From: Calocera cornea HHB12733
Lineage: Eukaryota; Basidiomycota; Dacrymycetes; Dacrymycetales; Dacrymycetaceae
Length of the DNA stretch: 64,000 nt
Assembly (NCBI GenBank): GCA_001632435.1
Contig: KV423961.1
Coordinates: 85,225-149,224 of the forward strand
Direction of reading: 5' to 3'
The position numbers and the translations under genes are program-made. Of this stretch, positions 10,248 to 22,084 are shown piece after piece (within the stretch, counting starts at the first letter, position 1; each line of letters starts with the position of its first letter). The notes beneath the pieces are model-generated. The model had not been told where the DNA came from. It worked only from the letters and a program-made list of their open reading frames with translations, and did not search any database.

Positions 10248-13200
10248 ATGTACACCGACAAGCGTTCCAGTCTCCCGGGCCGACTCGGGGAGCTGAAGCG
10301 CGAAGAGACGCTCTCAGTTCACCGCTCGGCGTCTGATCGCGCCCTGCGTGCTCGTCCGGAGAATCGCCCGTCACCTGCTCCGGTGAAGCGGAAGGCTGAG
10401 CATGTAGATGAGAAGACCGATGTGAAGAGAATCAAAGTGCAAGAGGGGGAGCCGTCGAAGAGAGACACTAACAAAGCTGTATGCATCTTCCTCCTCGTCC
10501 TCTTCACGAACTTCTCTGATGACAACCTAGAAAACCGTCGCTCGCCACGAGAAGAAGGCGGGGTTTGATGATGCTCGCAAGAGGTGGACTTGGAAGCACC
10601 GAGCGTTGTTCGCAGCCCTCCTTCCGGATCGCAGTAACTTCCTCGAGAACCTGCGCAAAGACATGTCAGAATTGCATTCCCAGGAATGGGCGATCAAGGA
10701 AGAAGAGGTTGTAGAGCAGCCGATGCTTGTCAAGGGTGGAGTGATGAAAGACTATCAGGTGAGCACGCCGTCTTCTCTGTTTACACGTCCGCTCACCAAC
10801 AGCAATAGTTGGCCGGTCTTTCATTCCTGGCTACGATGTATCAAAATGGCATGAATGCTATATTGGGTGACGAGATGGGTCTCGGAAAGACATTGCAGAG
10901 TGCGTGGAATGTCGTGCTGTCGACCTTGATGCTCATTCGGTATATCTAGCCTTATCTCTGTTCGCATATATCAAGGAGCAGGACCCTCGATCTGATCCTC
11001 ACCTGGGTACACATATGTTACTAGTCCCCTTGCGCATCACTAACATCATTGCAGTCGTCTGCCCTCTCTCTGTAATCACCTCCTGGATGAACGAGACTGC
11101 TCGATGGGTACCCTCCCTTCGAGTCCTTCGCTTCCACGGGACGCAGTCAGAGCGCGAGCGCCTGAAAGACATGATCTCGAGTGGGGAGCGTTTCGACATC
11201 CTCATCACTACATATGAGTCTTACAAGAGTGAACACCGATGGATCAAATCCAGGCCTTGGAAGTGAGTATTTGTCGCGCACGTACTGGTGTAGTAGAGCT
11301 TATCGTCGAAATAAAGCTACTGCGTCCTTGATGAGGGCCATAAGATCAAGAATGCTGAGTCGGGTCTAGCCACTGCCCTGCAGAATCTGGGTGCTGCATT
11401 CCGTCTCATTCTCACGGGAACGCCAGTACATAACAATTTAGGGGAGTTGTGGGCATTGCTGCACTGGTATGGCGGGTCCAAACAGCTGTGATTTCCCAAC
11501 TAATCGCATTGCAGGTTATACCCCACCGTCTTTACTCTGGCTTCAGAATCTGTCTTCCAAGACGCATTCGATCTTAGACAGGGCAAATACGACGTCAAAT
11601 ATCTAGAGAGCGCGCAGAAGTTGCTGGAGGTTATAATGATTCGACGAACGAAGAACGCTGTGGAGTTCTCCGTCCCTCCAAGGGACGAGCTCACCGTATT
11701 TATTCCATTCACTGGTACGCCTGACCTTGATGTATACCACTCCACAGCTGATCGCTTGTAGAGGCGCAACGATACTGGACGTACAAGCTGTTGACCCGCA
11801 TGTCAGCCGCAGATCTACGAGGTGTCTTCAACACTTCATTCGAGGATGAGAATGAGACTAAGCAGAAGGGGTATGGAGCCAATACACGTGAGTTGCTTTG
11901 CACATCAGCGAGGACCTCTTTGACATGCGAGTGCCAGAATATGCGAGGTTAATGAACCTCTTGATGCAGCTCCGGCAGACCTGTGATCAGTGAGCATCTC
12001 CTTAGACTGGCGCCTGAGGCGAAGCTAATCTCTTTCAGTCCCTACATGATCCTGGGAGCTGAGCCCGACCCGTACAAGCTGGGGAACCATGTGATCAAAA
12101 CATCTTCGAAAATGATCGTCATCGACAAGCTGCTGAAAGACCTGATACCGAAGGGCGAGAGGGTCTTGATCTTCTCCCAATGGACCAGCATGCTCGACCT
12201 GCTCGAGGACTTCATGGTCTTACGCAAATACCGCTACGCCAGGCTGGACGGCAGCACACCGAGACCGCGCAGAGCTTTGGACATTCGGCTGTTCCAGCAG
12301 GAGAAGTCCCCATACGATGTCTACTTGATCTCTACCAAGGCTGGCGGTCTCGGCATCAATCTCACCAAGGCCACGCATGTCATCATGGTGGATTCCGACT
12401 GGAATCCTCAGAACGATTTGCAAGCCATCGCACGTGCGCATCGTATCGGACAGACCAAGACTGTCAAAGTCTATCGATTGGTGTGTCGTGGATCGGTGGA
12501 GGACCAAATGCTCGACAGAATCCGTCGAAAGCTATTCCTATCATTGAAGATCATGAACAACCCGGGTTCGTCGTCTGCCGATGATGCCGCCGGCATGAAG
12601 ATGGACGAGCTTCTCTCTATTCTTCGTAATGGAAGTAGCGCCTTGGATGCGGAGTCGGCTGGCATGGAATTCGATAACTTCATCTCTGCTCCCATCGAAG
12701 AGATCCTGCGCAATAGTCAAAGGAAGCAAGACGTACGGGACGCAAAGCTCAAGCAAGAAGTGGATGGTAGTCGAATGGACGAGCGGCTTCAAGAAGACGT
12801 AGCAGAAGAACAACAACGTCTACTCAGCGGTGTCGCCAAAGTCACATGTCGTCTTTTCGAAGGGAAGGTGCTCACCCCGGAGGCGATCAAATCTCGCCAC
12901 GAGGAGGGCCCGTCGAGTGCGAAGCGTGCAAGACAGAATCGTCTGGTCAAAGTGAATGGAATTGAATCGCTAGTCGTTTGGGTTAGTGACTGCTCATTGG
13001 CTCTTGATATTTCGTTAATTTTCTTGCAGGAGAAGCCAGTCCAACAAGTTCAACCAAAATTCAACAGAGCACGAAAGTTTGAACACGAAGAATGGTGTCT
13101 CTTCTGCCAGGATGGTGGGGATCTCTATATGTGCAGCACATGCCCTCGTGTGTTCCATGCAAAGTGCCTTGGCATCAGCGATGCCGTGGCTAACCGCACT

Positions 13201-13958
13201 CCTATGCTCCATTGCCCGCAGCATAATTGCATGGTGTGTGAGCGGTCGACTTCACAGGCGGGCGGTATGCTCTTCCGTTGTGCTACGTGCGCAAATGCGT
13301 TTTGTGAGGATTGCTTGCCCGAAGGAGAGCTTGATGCCGTTGGAGATAGTATTCCTCAGTTGTGAGTACCCTGACTGCATATTCTTACCACGGATTACTA
13401 AAGAATATCAGGACTGCACTGGGATACGGTGTTACCTCTCTCGCCTTCTACATCCGCTGCGACGAGTGCCAAACCCATCCCGTGATCAAGTACGACGAGT
13501 ATGACAACAAATACTGGGAGGAGAACGAGGTCGACATCGTGGACAGCGATGATGACGATATGCTGCAAGCTGATCCCCTGCCTTTCCCGCGCCCAAAGAC
13601 GGATATGAAGATGAAGAAGGTAGTTCCTGGCAAGAAGATGAAGTTCGAAGTTGTGGACGTCAAGCCACTGGTGAAGCAGGACTCGAAAGGAACAACATGG
13701 CTTCACCGTCCATCTCCTTCCAAACGGCCACAGCTTCCAAGCCCCGGGGACCGGCCTGGAAAACCCGTATTGATACCTCGCGCATCATCTTCGAGCTCGA
13801 TGAAGGCACGTGCTACACACCCAACGCTTGCAGCCGATGACCCGGACAAGAAACCGTCGATGTTCTCCTGGTTGGCGGGCAAAGTTGTCCCGTCGTTGCC
13901 GAGGACGCCTGTTTCTGAACCGGGGGAGCCTGAGGTGATTGATCTTACGGAGGATTAG
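10248..13958 (+). CDS. SNF2-family chromatin-remodelling ATPase with C-terminal PHD region
   Basis: Twelve exons keep frame: 10248-10478, 10531-10758, 10809-10899, 10950-11006, 11055-11262, 11317-11466, 11515-11714, 11762-11887, 11938-11989, 12039-12981, 13030-13361 and 13412-13958 (901 residues). SNF2 motifs are in order: GDEMGLGKT (Walker A), LDEGHKIKN (motif II), [45 protein letters not shown] and [17 protein letters not shown]. About residues 610-760 hold a Cys/His-rich block, [16 protein letters not shown]...FHAKCLG, then [12 protein letters not shown] and FRCATC...FCEDC: a PHD finger plus a second zinc-binding unit. The tail ends VIDLTED, a good SUMO-interaction motif. It should move nucleosomes in the nucleus, with the PHD reading histone tails. 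Intron 12982-13029 is 48 nt, so it stays open if retained. The subfamily (ISWI/CHD-like versus a fungal-specific group) is unsettled. Confidence 0.88.
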
Positions 13959-14593
13959 CCGGTATTATTGCACTTGTCATTTGTTGTGAAGACGCGGCAT
14001 TGACGGTGAACATGTCATTGTCGAGAATGTTGTTGCACGTTCCAGATGTCTTTTCCCGGTCGCCAACCGGTCTCTTCCACCATTTCCGAGTCAATCATCC
14101 ATTCTCAGATATCTGCATTGCATTTCCCTTCGATCGTACATATTCATCGTGATTCATGACATGTTCCACTCGAGCGATCTTGACAATCTCATCGCCTCGA
14201 GCAACACCCACCGCCCCGAGGGCGGTGTGCCCCAAAAATAACCCACTCCTCACGTGCCCTGCCGTAAGTGCCTCAGAGCGGTGCCGTTGTTCCCAGGGCA
14301 TTCAGGGTCCAGGTTCTCGCGACTTCCTCCAATCATCGCCTCCTCTTTCTATCCGGGGCAGCTTCCGTTCTGTGGCTTCTGTGGCACGGCTCGGGATTGG
14401 GGGTGTTCTGATCTGGAGTTCAACTTGGCAGGGATGGAGGCCGCAATCGATGTAGATCTGGAGAACAAGGCGCCAAGAGGCATAAAACCCGGGCGCCTCC
14501 CTCCTAGCCTTCTGTCAAGTTTCCTCCCCGCGCTCTGCCCCGCTCTGCAGTCAACCTGTTTCTCGACTGCTCCCCGCAATCACGAAAAGCAAG
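13959..14593. other. Intergenic region with TATA-like element before the MARVEL-like gene
   Basis: This interval has no supported gene. A CATAAAA element at 14481-14487 lies about 105 bp upstream of the next start codon, a usual place for a fungal TATA-like box. The DNA around it is CT-rich, as is common near fungal transcription starts. Confidence 0.4.
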
Positions 14594-15812
14594 ATGACTC
14601 CCTTAGGAATTGGGCGCATTATCCTACTCTGTACGCACTATCTGAATGGTAATGATAGCTGTACTGACGTTCACTCCGAAATAAGCGCTCATCTCCATCC
14701 TCGCTGCGGGCACTGCTGGCCTATCGGGCTACCTGCTTGCCCTCCTTAACGAGGCTCTGGGTGGTTACGATGCTGCTTTCGGGTTCCTCGGTTTTTGTAC
14801 GTCCCACTGTACCTTGGTCTAACTCGGAGATGCTGATATCTAGTAGCCCTCGCGTGTGGTGTCATCACGGTGATCACGATCGCGATCGTGCGGATCATGG
14901 ACTGGACGATGGTGGATTCCTGGATGTCTCGCACGGCCGTTGAGCTGGGATGGCTCGGTGTCCTCTGGGTTCTGTGGATGGGTGCGTCTCCTGGTACCAT
15001 CACTATCCCAATCAGGTCTCTCTAACATCAGTTCAGGCAGCGCAGGGTACACCACGTCGCTGATCGCACCTCTTGACTTGGGCAGCTGCTCGGACTACTA
15101 CGGCGAAGATAGCGTCGTGTGCTCGCAGGCCGAGGCGCTCCAAGCCGTCGGCTGGGTCGAATGGCTCCTCCTCGTCACCCTCTTCACATGGGAACTTGTC
15201 TTCGCCATCCTCGCGCACCAGCGAGGCTATCCGGGCATCTGGATGGCGCACGCGAACCGGCATGTGCTCGGCACCAAACCTGTGCCCGGAGGAGGGCAGG
15301 CGAGGTACGTGACTGTGGGCACAAACGACTACGGCATGGAGCAGATGAAGGCGTATGATGCGCCTTTCCCTGCGCAGGGCCAGGGGCAGTACGGCCAGCA
15401 GGGCGCCTATGGCCAGCCGGCTTGGGGCCAGCAGTACTCCACCTATGGTCAACCGACACTGCCGTACAACAGTCCTCAGCCGATGCCACCCACACAAGCG
15501 CAGATGCCCCAATCTTCTTACACCTCCCATTCTCCCCAGCCGCCGCAACAGCAGCAGCCTCAGCAGCCTCAAGGTCCACAGCAGCAACTTCCGCAAGGGA
15601 ACTCGTTTTTGGGACAGCCCAGGCGCAACCCGCTCCCTTCCGTTCCTTCAGGCCCCACACCACACGCAGCCTACGGGCAGATGCCGCCAGGCATGCAAGG
15701 CCCACCTCCTGGCGCCGCGCCCGCGCAGAACCCATATGCGCAGAGGCAGGGAGGTGTCGATCCGTACGCGCCTAGGGGAGGGCAGGCATACTATGGCCGC
15801 GCGGAGGTGTAG
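14594..15812 (+). CDS. MARVEL-like tetraspan membrane protein with Pro/Gln-rich tail
   Basis: Four exons, 14594-14630, 14686-14796, 14844-14981 and 15037-15812, give 353 residues. The first 165 or so hold four hydrophobic stretches (IILLSLISILAAGTAGL; FGFLGFLALACGVITVITIAIV; LGWLGVLWVLWMGSAGYTTSL; WVEWLLLVTLFTWELVFAIL) with a short Cys-containing loop (GSCSDYYGEDSVVCSQAEALQAV). This arrangement is typical of fungal MARVEL-domain proteins of the plasma membrane. The remaining half is hydrophilic and rich in Gln, Pro, Tyr and Gly with YGQ repeats (for example QYGQQGAYGQPAWGQQ), so it is probably a disordered cytosolic tail. The function is inferred only at the level of membrane organisation or trafficking. 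Confidence 0.7.
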
Positions 15813-15932
15813 TGCGTTGATGAGCTGCTGGGAGACATGGACTTTTCCATCGCCTTTTGCGGGCTGTACACGCTGTCGGTTGTATTTGTTTTGGTAATTG
15901 CATGCAGATGTGCCTCTCAAATGCGGTTGTGA

Positions 15933-15933
<1 letters not shown>

Positions 15934-16014
<81 letters not shown>
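15934..16014 (+). repeat. (ATG)27 microsatellite
   Basis: A perfect run of ATG/GAT/TGA triplets of about 81 bp lies 120 bp after the MARVEL-like stop codon, so it is probably in the 3' UTR or intergenic DNA. It produces poly-His and poly-Ile reading frames on the other strand, which I reject as genes. It is a likely length-polymorphic marker. Confidence 0.95.
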
Positions 16015-16016
<2 letters not shown>

Positions 16017-16253
16017 TGAACAACAATACAGGCGCCCGTAACCGGTCACTATATTACGGCGCATCACCGCAACCAAAGCCTACAGTCGCCATACGCCGGC
16101 AAGGCGGTGATGGTGTAGTGTGGCGAGAGAGGAAGAAGGGAAAAAGCAAGGCAGCGTGCTGCCTCATGGCGTCGAAGTGCCGGGCCGGCGCTCACGTGAC
16201 GCCAGAGGCTGGGGTCTCTGGTGCGTGCGTGTGGTGACGTCATGGGCAAGCTT

Positions 16254-16289
16254 CGATGGGCTCGATGGGCTCGATGGGCTCGATGGGCT
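16254..16289 (+). repeat. Four tandem copies of a 9-bp unit in the GNAT 5' leader
   Basis: CGATGGGCT is repeated four times without change, ending 65 bp before the GNAT start codon. The repeat lies in the promoter or 5' UTR. On the minus strand it would read Glu-Pro-Ile repeats, but there is no gene there. Confidence 0.9.
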
Positions 16290-16354
16290 CCCCTCGCCCC
16301 ACCCGTCTTAGCTCTCCTGCGCCCGCCCTGGCAGCCCACCAGCCCCGTCCAGCC

Positions 16355-17199
16355 ATGTCCAACCCGCTCGCCGCGACCCCGCCCGCCGGCATCGCCGTCC
16401 GTCCCGCGCGCACAGAAGACGTCCCCGGCATGCTGCTCGTCTCCAACAGCAGCCAGCAGTGGCTCATCGCCCAGGGCCTCGCCAGCGCCGCAGAGCAGCC
16501 GCCGATCACCCCGGATCGCATGGGCTGGTTCACCAAGAAGGCAGAGCAGGACACCGACTGGAGCACCAACACAGGCAGGATATTCGTCGCGCAGATCGGC
16601 GGCTTGGTCGTCGGCTGGTGCATGGCTACCCTCGTCCGTCCTTCCCGTTACACACCCGCTGCTGGGAGCTCATAGTGTTCTGTGTGCTTGGTCCGGCACA
16701 GGCCTGGCCCCCCCATCTCCCGGACGTCGACCTCAACCAGCTCTACCTCAGCGCCATCTACGTCCACCAGGACTACATGAAGCAGGGTGTTGCGCGCGCA
16801 CTCATCGGCTTCCTCAAGACCGAGGCGGCGAAGCAGCACGTGGAGCTTATCCGGGCAGAGTGCAAGAGGATCGGCAAGCTCGTCGAGTATCATGAGCTAT
16901 GGGTGCGTGCCTACTCTTATTCCTATTCCTATGCATTGCCGGCCCTCACGCGCCATGTGTTTCTGTTTCCACTCGCCCGCCCCCACTTCCCCCCTTCACG
17001 TTCCCATTTCCATTCCTATCTCCATCTCAACTTCAAGTCTCGCCCTGCCCTCGCCTCGCTCGGATGGAGATTACGTGCTGACTGACTTTCTCTGCGGCAG
17101 GGGTTCCAGCCCGTCGAGTACACAGGCTTCGCCCCCGACTACGAGGAGAAGATGCAGCTGTTCCACATGGACCTGCGCCCCGAGGACGAGCGGGACTAG
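16355..17199 (+). CDS. GNAT-family N-acetyltransferase, small, unknown substrate
   Basis: Three exons, 16355-16633, 16702-16902 and 17101-17199 (introns of 68 and 198 nt), give 192 residues. The fold is that of a single GNAT domain: IAVRPARTEDVPGM at the start, GRIFVAQIGGLVVGWCMAT as the central strands, LYLSAIYVHQDYMKQGVARALIGFL as the acetyl-CoA-binding segment (QGVARAL in place of the usual R/QxxGxG/A), and LWGFQPVEYTGF near the end. The first intron begins GTCCGT, a less common donor chosen because it alone restores the frame. No close subfamily is recognised. It is the last gene of the conserved block. Confidence 0.75.
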
Positions 17200-18087
17200 T
17201 CCCCCTTTCCAACCTCCAACCCCCAACCTCTCGACCTGTCGACCTACCACTTACCACCTACCACCTTACCACCACCATCTCCCACGTCATCCTCCCTCTC
17301 CCATGCCCACTTACCTACACTACCTCCCCTCCCTCCCTCCTACAGTATCTTGTATACCCCCACCCGACCCGTACCCGAGCGATCGACCCAGCAGCGCAAG
17401 TCCGATTCTGATCTCCGACCGATGAAGTCCCATGACCGATGATTGAGTACTATGAAGCATAAAGCATGAGGCAGCAGGCAGCATGAAGAGCAGAGGGCAC
17501 GCAAGATCGATCAGTTCCGTTCTGGACAGTACATGTATCTGGGATTATGGACTGTTTAACTCAACCCAATCCAGCACGTATTGCTAGTTTCGCAATTGAG
17601 CTGTGGCGCTGAGGAGCAGGAGGCGACTGTTGGCGCAGTGACGTACTCTCGGCGAATTTCCGACTGTGTCCGCAATTGGCGCCCGGGGGGGAGGAGATGA
17701 TTAGGATGGGTTGGATGGGCTTGGCAATGCCCTGGGTGGATGTGGCAGGGAGCTGCTGAGGTTTCCTCGTGCCACGATCCTGGGGGGATGGGGCTGGCCG
17801 ACGTCTGAAAATGAGGTGGGCAGTGTCCAACCCCGTGGCGGGCCAGCAGCCCGCAAACCTGCGCGGGCAGTGATCCGGTACAGTGGTACTGTACAAGTCA
17901 CGTGCTCGCCTGCAGAGCGCACCCTGCATAACCTAATCTAGCGCTCCCAACACCTCGGCTGAAGTCCGAAGTACGCCCCTGGCTGTTTGAAACAGACCGC
18001 CGCCTTGGGTCCTGCCGGGGCCTTCCATCTCCCACACCCGCGACGAGATCCTCATTACCGTGCTGGCAGGTCGAGCGATCCTGTTCC
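17200..18087. other. Intergenic, no gene seen
   Basis: The first 250 bp after the GNAT stop are extremely C/T-rich and are probably 3' UTR. The ORFs around 17561-17941 lie on opposite strands over the same bases and show no domain. This marks the transition from the conserved block to repeat-rich DNA. Confidence 0.4.
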
Positions 18088-18609
18088 AGCGGATGACGAG
18101 TTATTGTCTAGAATACCGTCCGGATAAACTCAAAAAGCTAGAATACCGTTCAGGGACCTACTCTTCGGCACGGAGCTGCAGGCCCGGCACAATTAAGTCT
18201 TGTCCACAACCTCCTGTATTCAAAAAAGCTTGATGTTGATGAGTAATGTGATTGTAGAAATTATGAAAGTGTAAGTTTTGTACTGAGTAGTAAGGACTAT
18301 GCAATGTAGTTTGCACCACATATTCAGTTATTACTTGCCAACATCATTACTCAGACCTAGCTCTATGTTGGTCACTTCTCAAACGGCAACTGAGGCTACA
18401 TCAAAACAACAATTATCATTGAGGCTTTAGTGGCAAAGTGGCATTTTACAATGGGATCTTATCTTTGAGACTTGATCCTGCCCGGGCTCCGCCTCCGTGC
18501 CGAAGAGTACTATCCCTGAACGGTATTCTAGATTTTTGGGGAGCCGAGTGGTATTCTAGCTTTTTGAGTTTAGCCGGACGGTATTCTAGACAATAACTCA
18601 GCGGATGAC
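18088..18609. mobile_element. Mutator-type MITE (502 bp) with 10-bp target-site duplication
   Basis: The element spans 18098-18599. Its ends are inverted repeats beginning GAGTTATTGTCTAGAATACC, matching for about 50 bp at the tips and, with an extra 28-bp block on the right side, for about 110 bp. Flanking it is a perfect 10-bp direct repeat, AGCGGATGAC, at 18088-18097 and 18600-18609. Long terminal repeats with a 9-10 bp target duplication are the hallmark of Mutator-like elements. Inside the ends the unit CTAGAATACC recurs (two copies left, three right). The AT-rich middle (about 18220-18450) has no coding capacity, so it is non-autonomous. Confidence 0.85.
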
Positions 18610-20252
18610 CTGGTCCCTCAGGTCGGGTGACGTTTTGGGCGGCGTCCTTCTCGCACCCCTCCTGTGCATACATTGTCTCACTCCCCTGATTTCTGAGCTA
18701 CCACATTGCCCAGTGTTACAGAAAGATAGTAGGCAAAGAGGAAGTGGTGACCCCCGAGCTTGTATGTATACGGAAAGCGGTCAGGGGTCGGACTCAGACG
18801 GATTATGATGTTTGTATGGAAGGAGGAAACCGGAGAGACTCTGGAGCGGTATTGTATAAGAACCGCTGTGACATTATCCGGTATGGAAAGGGAAGGCAGT
18901 GCGGCGTTGTGACTTGTAGCGAACCGAAAGTCCCGTGCCTCGGAGGGGACCATTTCATTTGTACACTTTATACTGTGCAATGTACCGGCCCGCGATTTAC
19001 CTCCAGAGGACCAGAACGCCAACATTGTGACATATGTTTCCGGGGTGGGAACCCACTGGGAACCTGCGGAGAAACAGCGCCCTCCGACTCGCACTGGCCA
19101 TTTCCAACAGTTCCTTCTGTCTGAAACTCCTCGGGTATCGGCTACTCTGCTTCAGCTCAGCTGCTTTGTACAGTTCTACTCTCCCGTCAAACACGGGGAT
19201 TCTGAGGTACTAGCTAGGCGGTCAGGCCGATGGTATGCCAACTGCAGCTCTGTTTCCCCGCTCAACACATCACCACAAGGCGCCCTACATAGCGGTGCGC
19301 GAAACACAATCGCTGCTCAGATTTAGACGGGAGGCTCATCTTCGCCTATATGAGCAATTAATGGTCACTCCGGAAGGCTTTGGAATCACGGCATGCAATG
19401 GTGATAGTCTGGCGACCGTGTCCAGGTGTACTGTACATTTCTTACAGTGTTTCTTGAATTATAAAGTTGACAATACAAAGTCTCCCCACAGCTCGATTCG
19501 GAATACTGTATAGAGCCCTGGGCAGCATTATGTACAGTTCTTCCCGATCTGAGACGCGTTTATGAGGTGACACATCGGACAAAAAACGACACCACCTGCA
19601 CCGCCTCCGTCCTCCCCTCTCCCTCCCCACGCCTGGCCCACTTCCCCGCAGGCCGCCTGCTGCTATCCCGGTATCTCCCCGCACCCGCGTTTTCCATGGC
19701 TCCACCACCGCTTCTCCCTCCACAGCCACGCACGTCGATGTTCCGCATGTAGCACCAGCTCGCGAAACGCCTCATTACCTTCGTCCAGCTCGAACCACCT
19801 CATCAGCTCACATAATGTCTATACAAACCCAATGCTGGTCAAGTGCCTGTCGTCATACCCGCGGCGCTAAACGGACCTCCTTTTCCTCCGCCCTAATCAT
19901 CTGTGCACGTGGCTCCAATCCCGTTTTCTCGGTCTGACGTGGACTCTCTGCGCACTGGGGTCCCCCCTTGACCTCTGCGCCACCATACGGCAGCGATCAA
20001 CGGCAAGAGCTTCTTACAGATCTTTCGTTTTCCTCGAATAGGATAACGCTGTTTCTCTAAGATCTCTTCTCTCTATCAGCACGGGATCCGATTGCGTATC
20101 CTTCTTTATCCGCTCGTCCGATTGATTTCTATAGTGCAGTTTCATCATGACTACCATCAACCCAATCGCCCGGTCAGGACTTCCTCCAACTCCCTCGGTC
20201 TGGCACTTTACATTTTCCCGCCGCTCTTTCTTTCCAATGCTGGCGAGTACCT
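18610..20252. other. Intergenic, about 1.6 kb, no gene supported
   Basis: Short ORFs occur on both strands (for example 18678-19094 minus and 19442-19729 minus), but none shows a family motif, and the strands overlap each other. The last 300 bp are CT-rich and probably form the promoter and leader of the integrase gene. Confidence 0.4.
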
Positions 20253-21978
20253 ATGCCTCTCAACCCCGAAGCCATTCTACGCCGCCCAGAGCAGGCTTGC
20301 AATGCTGTCGCCGAGGAGTTTGATGCTCTTCAACGTCGTGTTGTCTATTCCCTTCGTCTTGACGCTGGAAATCGGATTGCTTTGGAGGCTACACGCTCCG
20401 CTGTTGTCCTATTTTGGAATACAGTTCAACCCGTTAGTACCTTGTCACCGCGTTATTTTCCAGTCATTCACGCCACGGTTCTAGGTGCTTCATGTCTTCA
20501 CGCCTGCGGAATACACTGCCATACAGCGTGACATTCGGCATATGCTTCTGAAACTCGATCAAGCATTTTCCGCCATCCTCGATGACCTACCCCGATCTAT
20601 TCCGCAGCCAGTTGCTTCCCAACCCAATGCTCGTCGCCGTGGACGACCCCGAAAGGTCGTAGACTCTCGTTTTCTTCAAGAGATCGCTCTGTTGTCCAGT
20701 CGCAAGAAAGCGGCGCGTCTACTTCGCCTATCGTCAAGAACGCTCCGACAACGCCTCGTCGAAAGCGGACTGTCACCGCCAGGTCAGCCCATCTTCGAAG
20801 AAACCAGAACAAGTTCAGGGACGAGGCGCTATGTCGGTCGACGACCAGCACCAGGATCTCTCACCGATTTGCAGCTCGACAACCTTGTCAGAGCATGGCG
20901 TACTATCTTCAACGACAATGGACGGCGGATGTTGAACGGTCATTTGGTCGCACTCGGTCATCACGTACCTCTACACCGCCTCACCGCCTCTTTGCGTCGC
21001 TTGGACGTGACGCGTCGCACCTTTGAACGCCGCATCATCCCCCGCCGTCGCTACAAGGTTCCAGGCCCCAACTCCCTATGGCACCATGACGGAAACCATC
21101 GATTCCATCAATGGAAGATGTGGATTCACTGTTTCGTGGATGGATATTCTCGATGTGTCCTGGGTATCCGGGTCAGTCCCAACAACCGTGCCGATACGGT
21201 ATTCCAGGTCTTCGAGCAAGCACGCAGCTACTACGGTACTCCGTCCCGCGTTCGGGGAGACCATGGCGCCGAAAACCTTCGCGTAGCGGAATGGATGGTT
21301 CAGCATCGCGGTACTAACCGTGGCTCCTATATCTGGGGGAAATCCGTGCACAATACTCGCATCGAACGAATGTGGGTCGACGTCAATAGCTCGTTCGCTG
21401 AAAAGTGGGCAGCGTTTTTCCATTCGCTTGAGGACAACCACCGCCTCAATCCACTTAACCAAGATCACATTTGGCTCACTCAATGGCTGTTTCTCGATGA
21501 CATCAATGATGATGCCGTCTCCTTCCAGAATTCTTGGAATTACCACACCCTTTCACTGGACGGCCGAAATCAGCGGCCCGCTGAGCTGTTTCTGTCCGGA
21601 TGTCTTGAGGTTGGCGCCAGGGGTATCAACTGTCTCGCTGCAGATGAAGATTCCAATCCAGGACCGCCAACAAATGGTGGACCTGCTGGGACTCGCTCAC
21701 TGCAACTGCCTCCTGATCCTCATTATTTGCCTAACTTTGGCTTCATGCCGCTTTCGACCTCCTCCCCCGCAGTGGGAGATCCTATTCCTCCTCGTCTCAA
21801 TACAATCGATGCAGCCCCGCCCCGTCAGCCGTTTCATGCCGATGATGTCGTCATACTTGAAAGAACCCTTAACGATGAAGGACATTTTCACGGTTCCGAC
21901 CCCATATCTCTCACTGAGCGGTGGCGGCGGGCCTATGAAATCTGTACAAACTTTACTCCCATTCTTGCAGCTTCATAA
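20253..21978 (+). CDS. DDE-type integrase (rve superfamily), transposon-derived
   Basis: Two exons, 20253-20432 and 20485-21978 (52-nt intron), give 557 residues. After an N-terminal helical part and a basic GRPRKVV segment comes a helix-turn-helix-like stretch ([20 protein letters not shown]). The integrase core follows: [25 protein letters not shown] (first Asp), [18 protein letters not shown] (second Asp) and [17 protein letters not shown] (Glu), so the DDE triad looks complete. The catalytic block resembles the stand-alone integrase-core proteins found in many copies in basidiomycetes and animals rather than retroelement integrases: there is no zinc-binding HHCC, reverse transcriptase or gag. 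The tail after residue 400 is Pro-rich and disordered. Terminal repeats of the parent element were not identified. Confidence 0.85.
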
Positions 21979-22084
21979 ACACATATCCTTTTATCCTACT
22001 CTACGCCGCCCTTCCCCTTTCCTGCGCACAATGCAGCCTCCCATAGTCACCTCTTAGGTTAGTTTTTCAAACATGAGATAACGC

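Noticed and set aside
15648..16076. Minus-strand ORFs with poly-His and poly-Ile
   Set aside because: Produced solely by the (ATG)n microsatellite.
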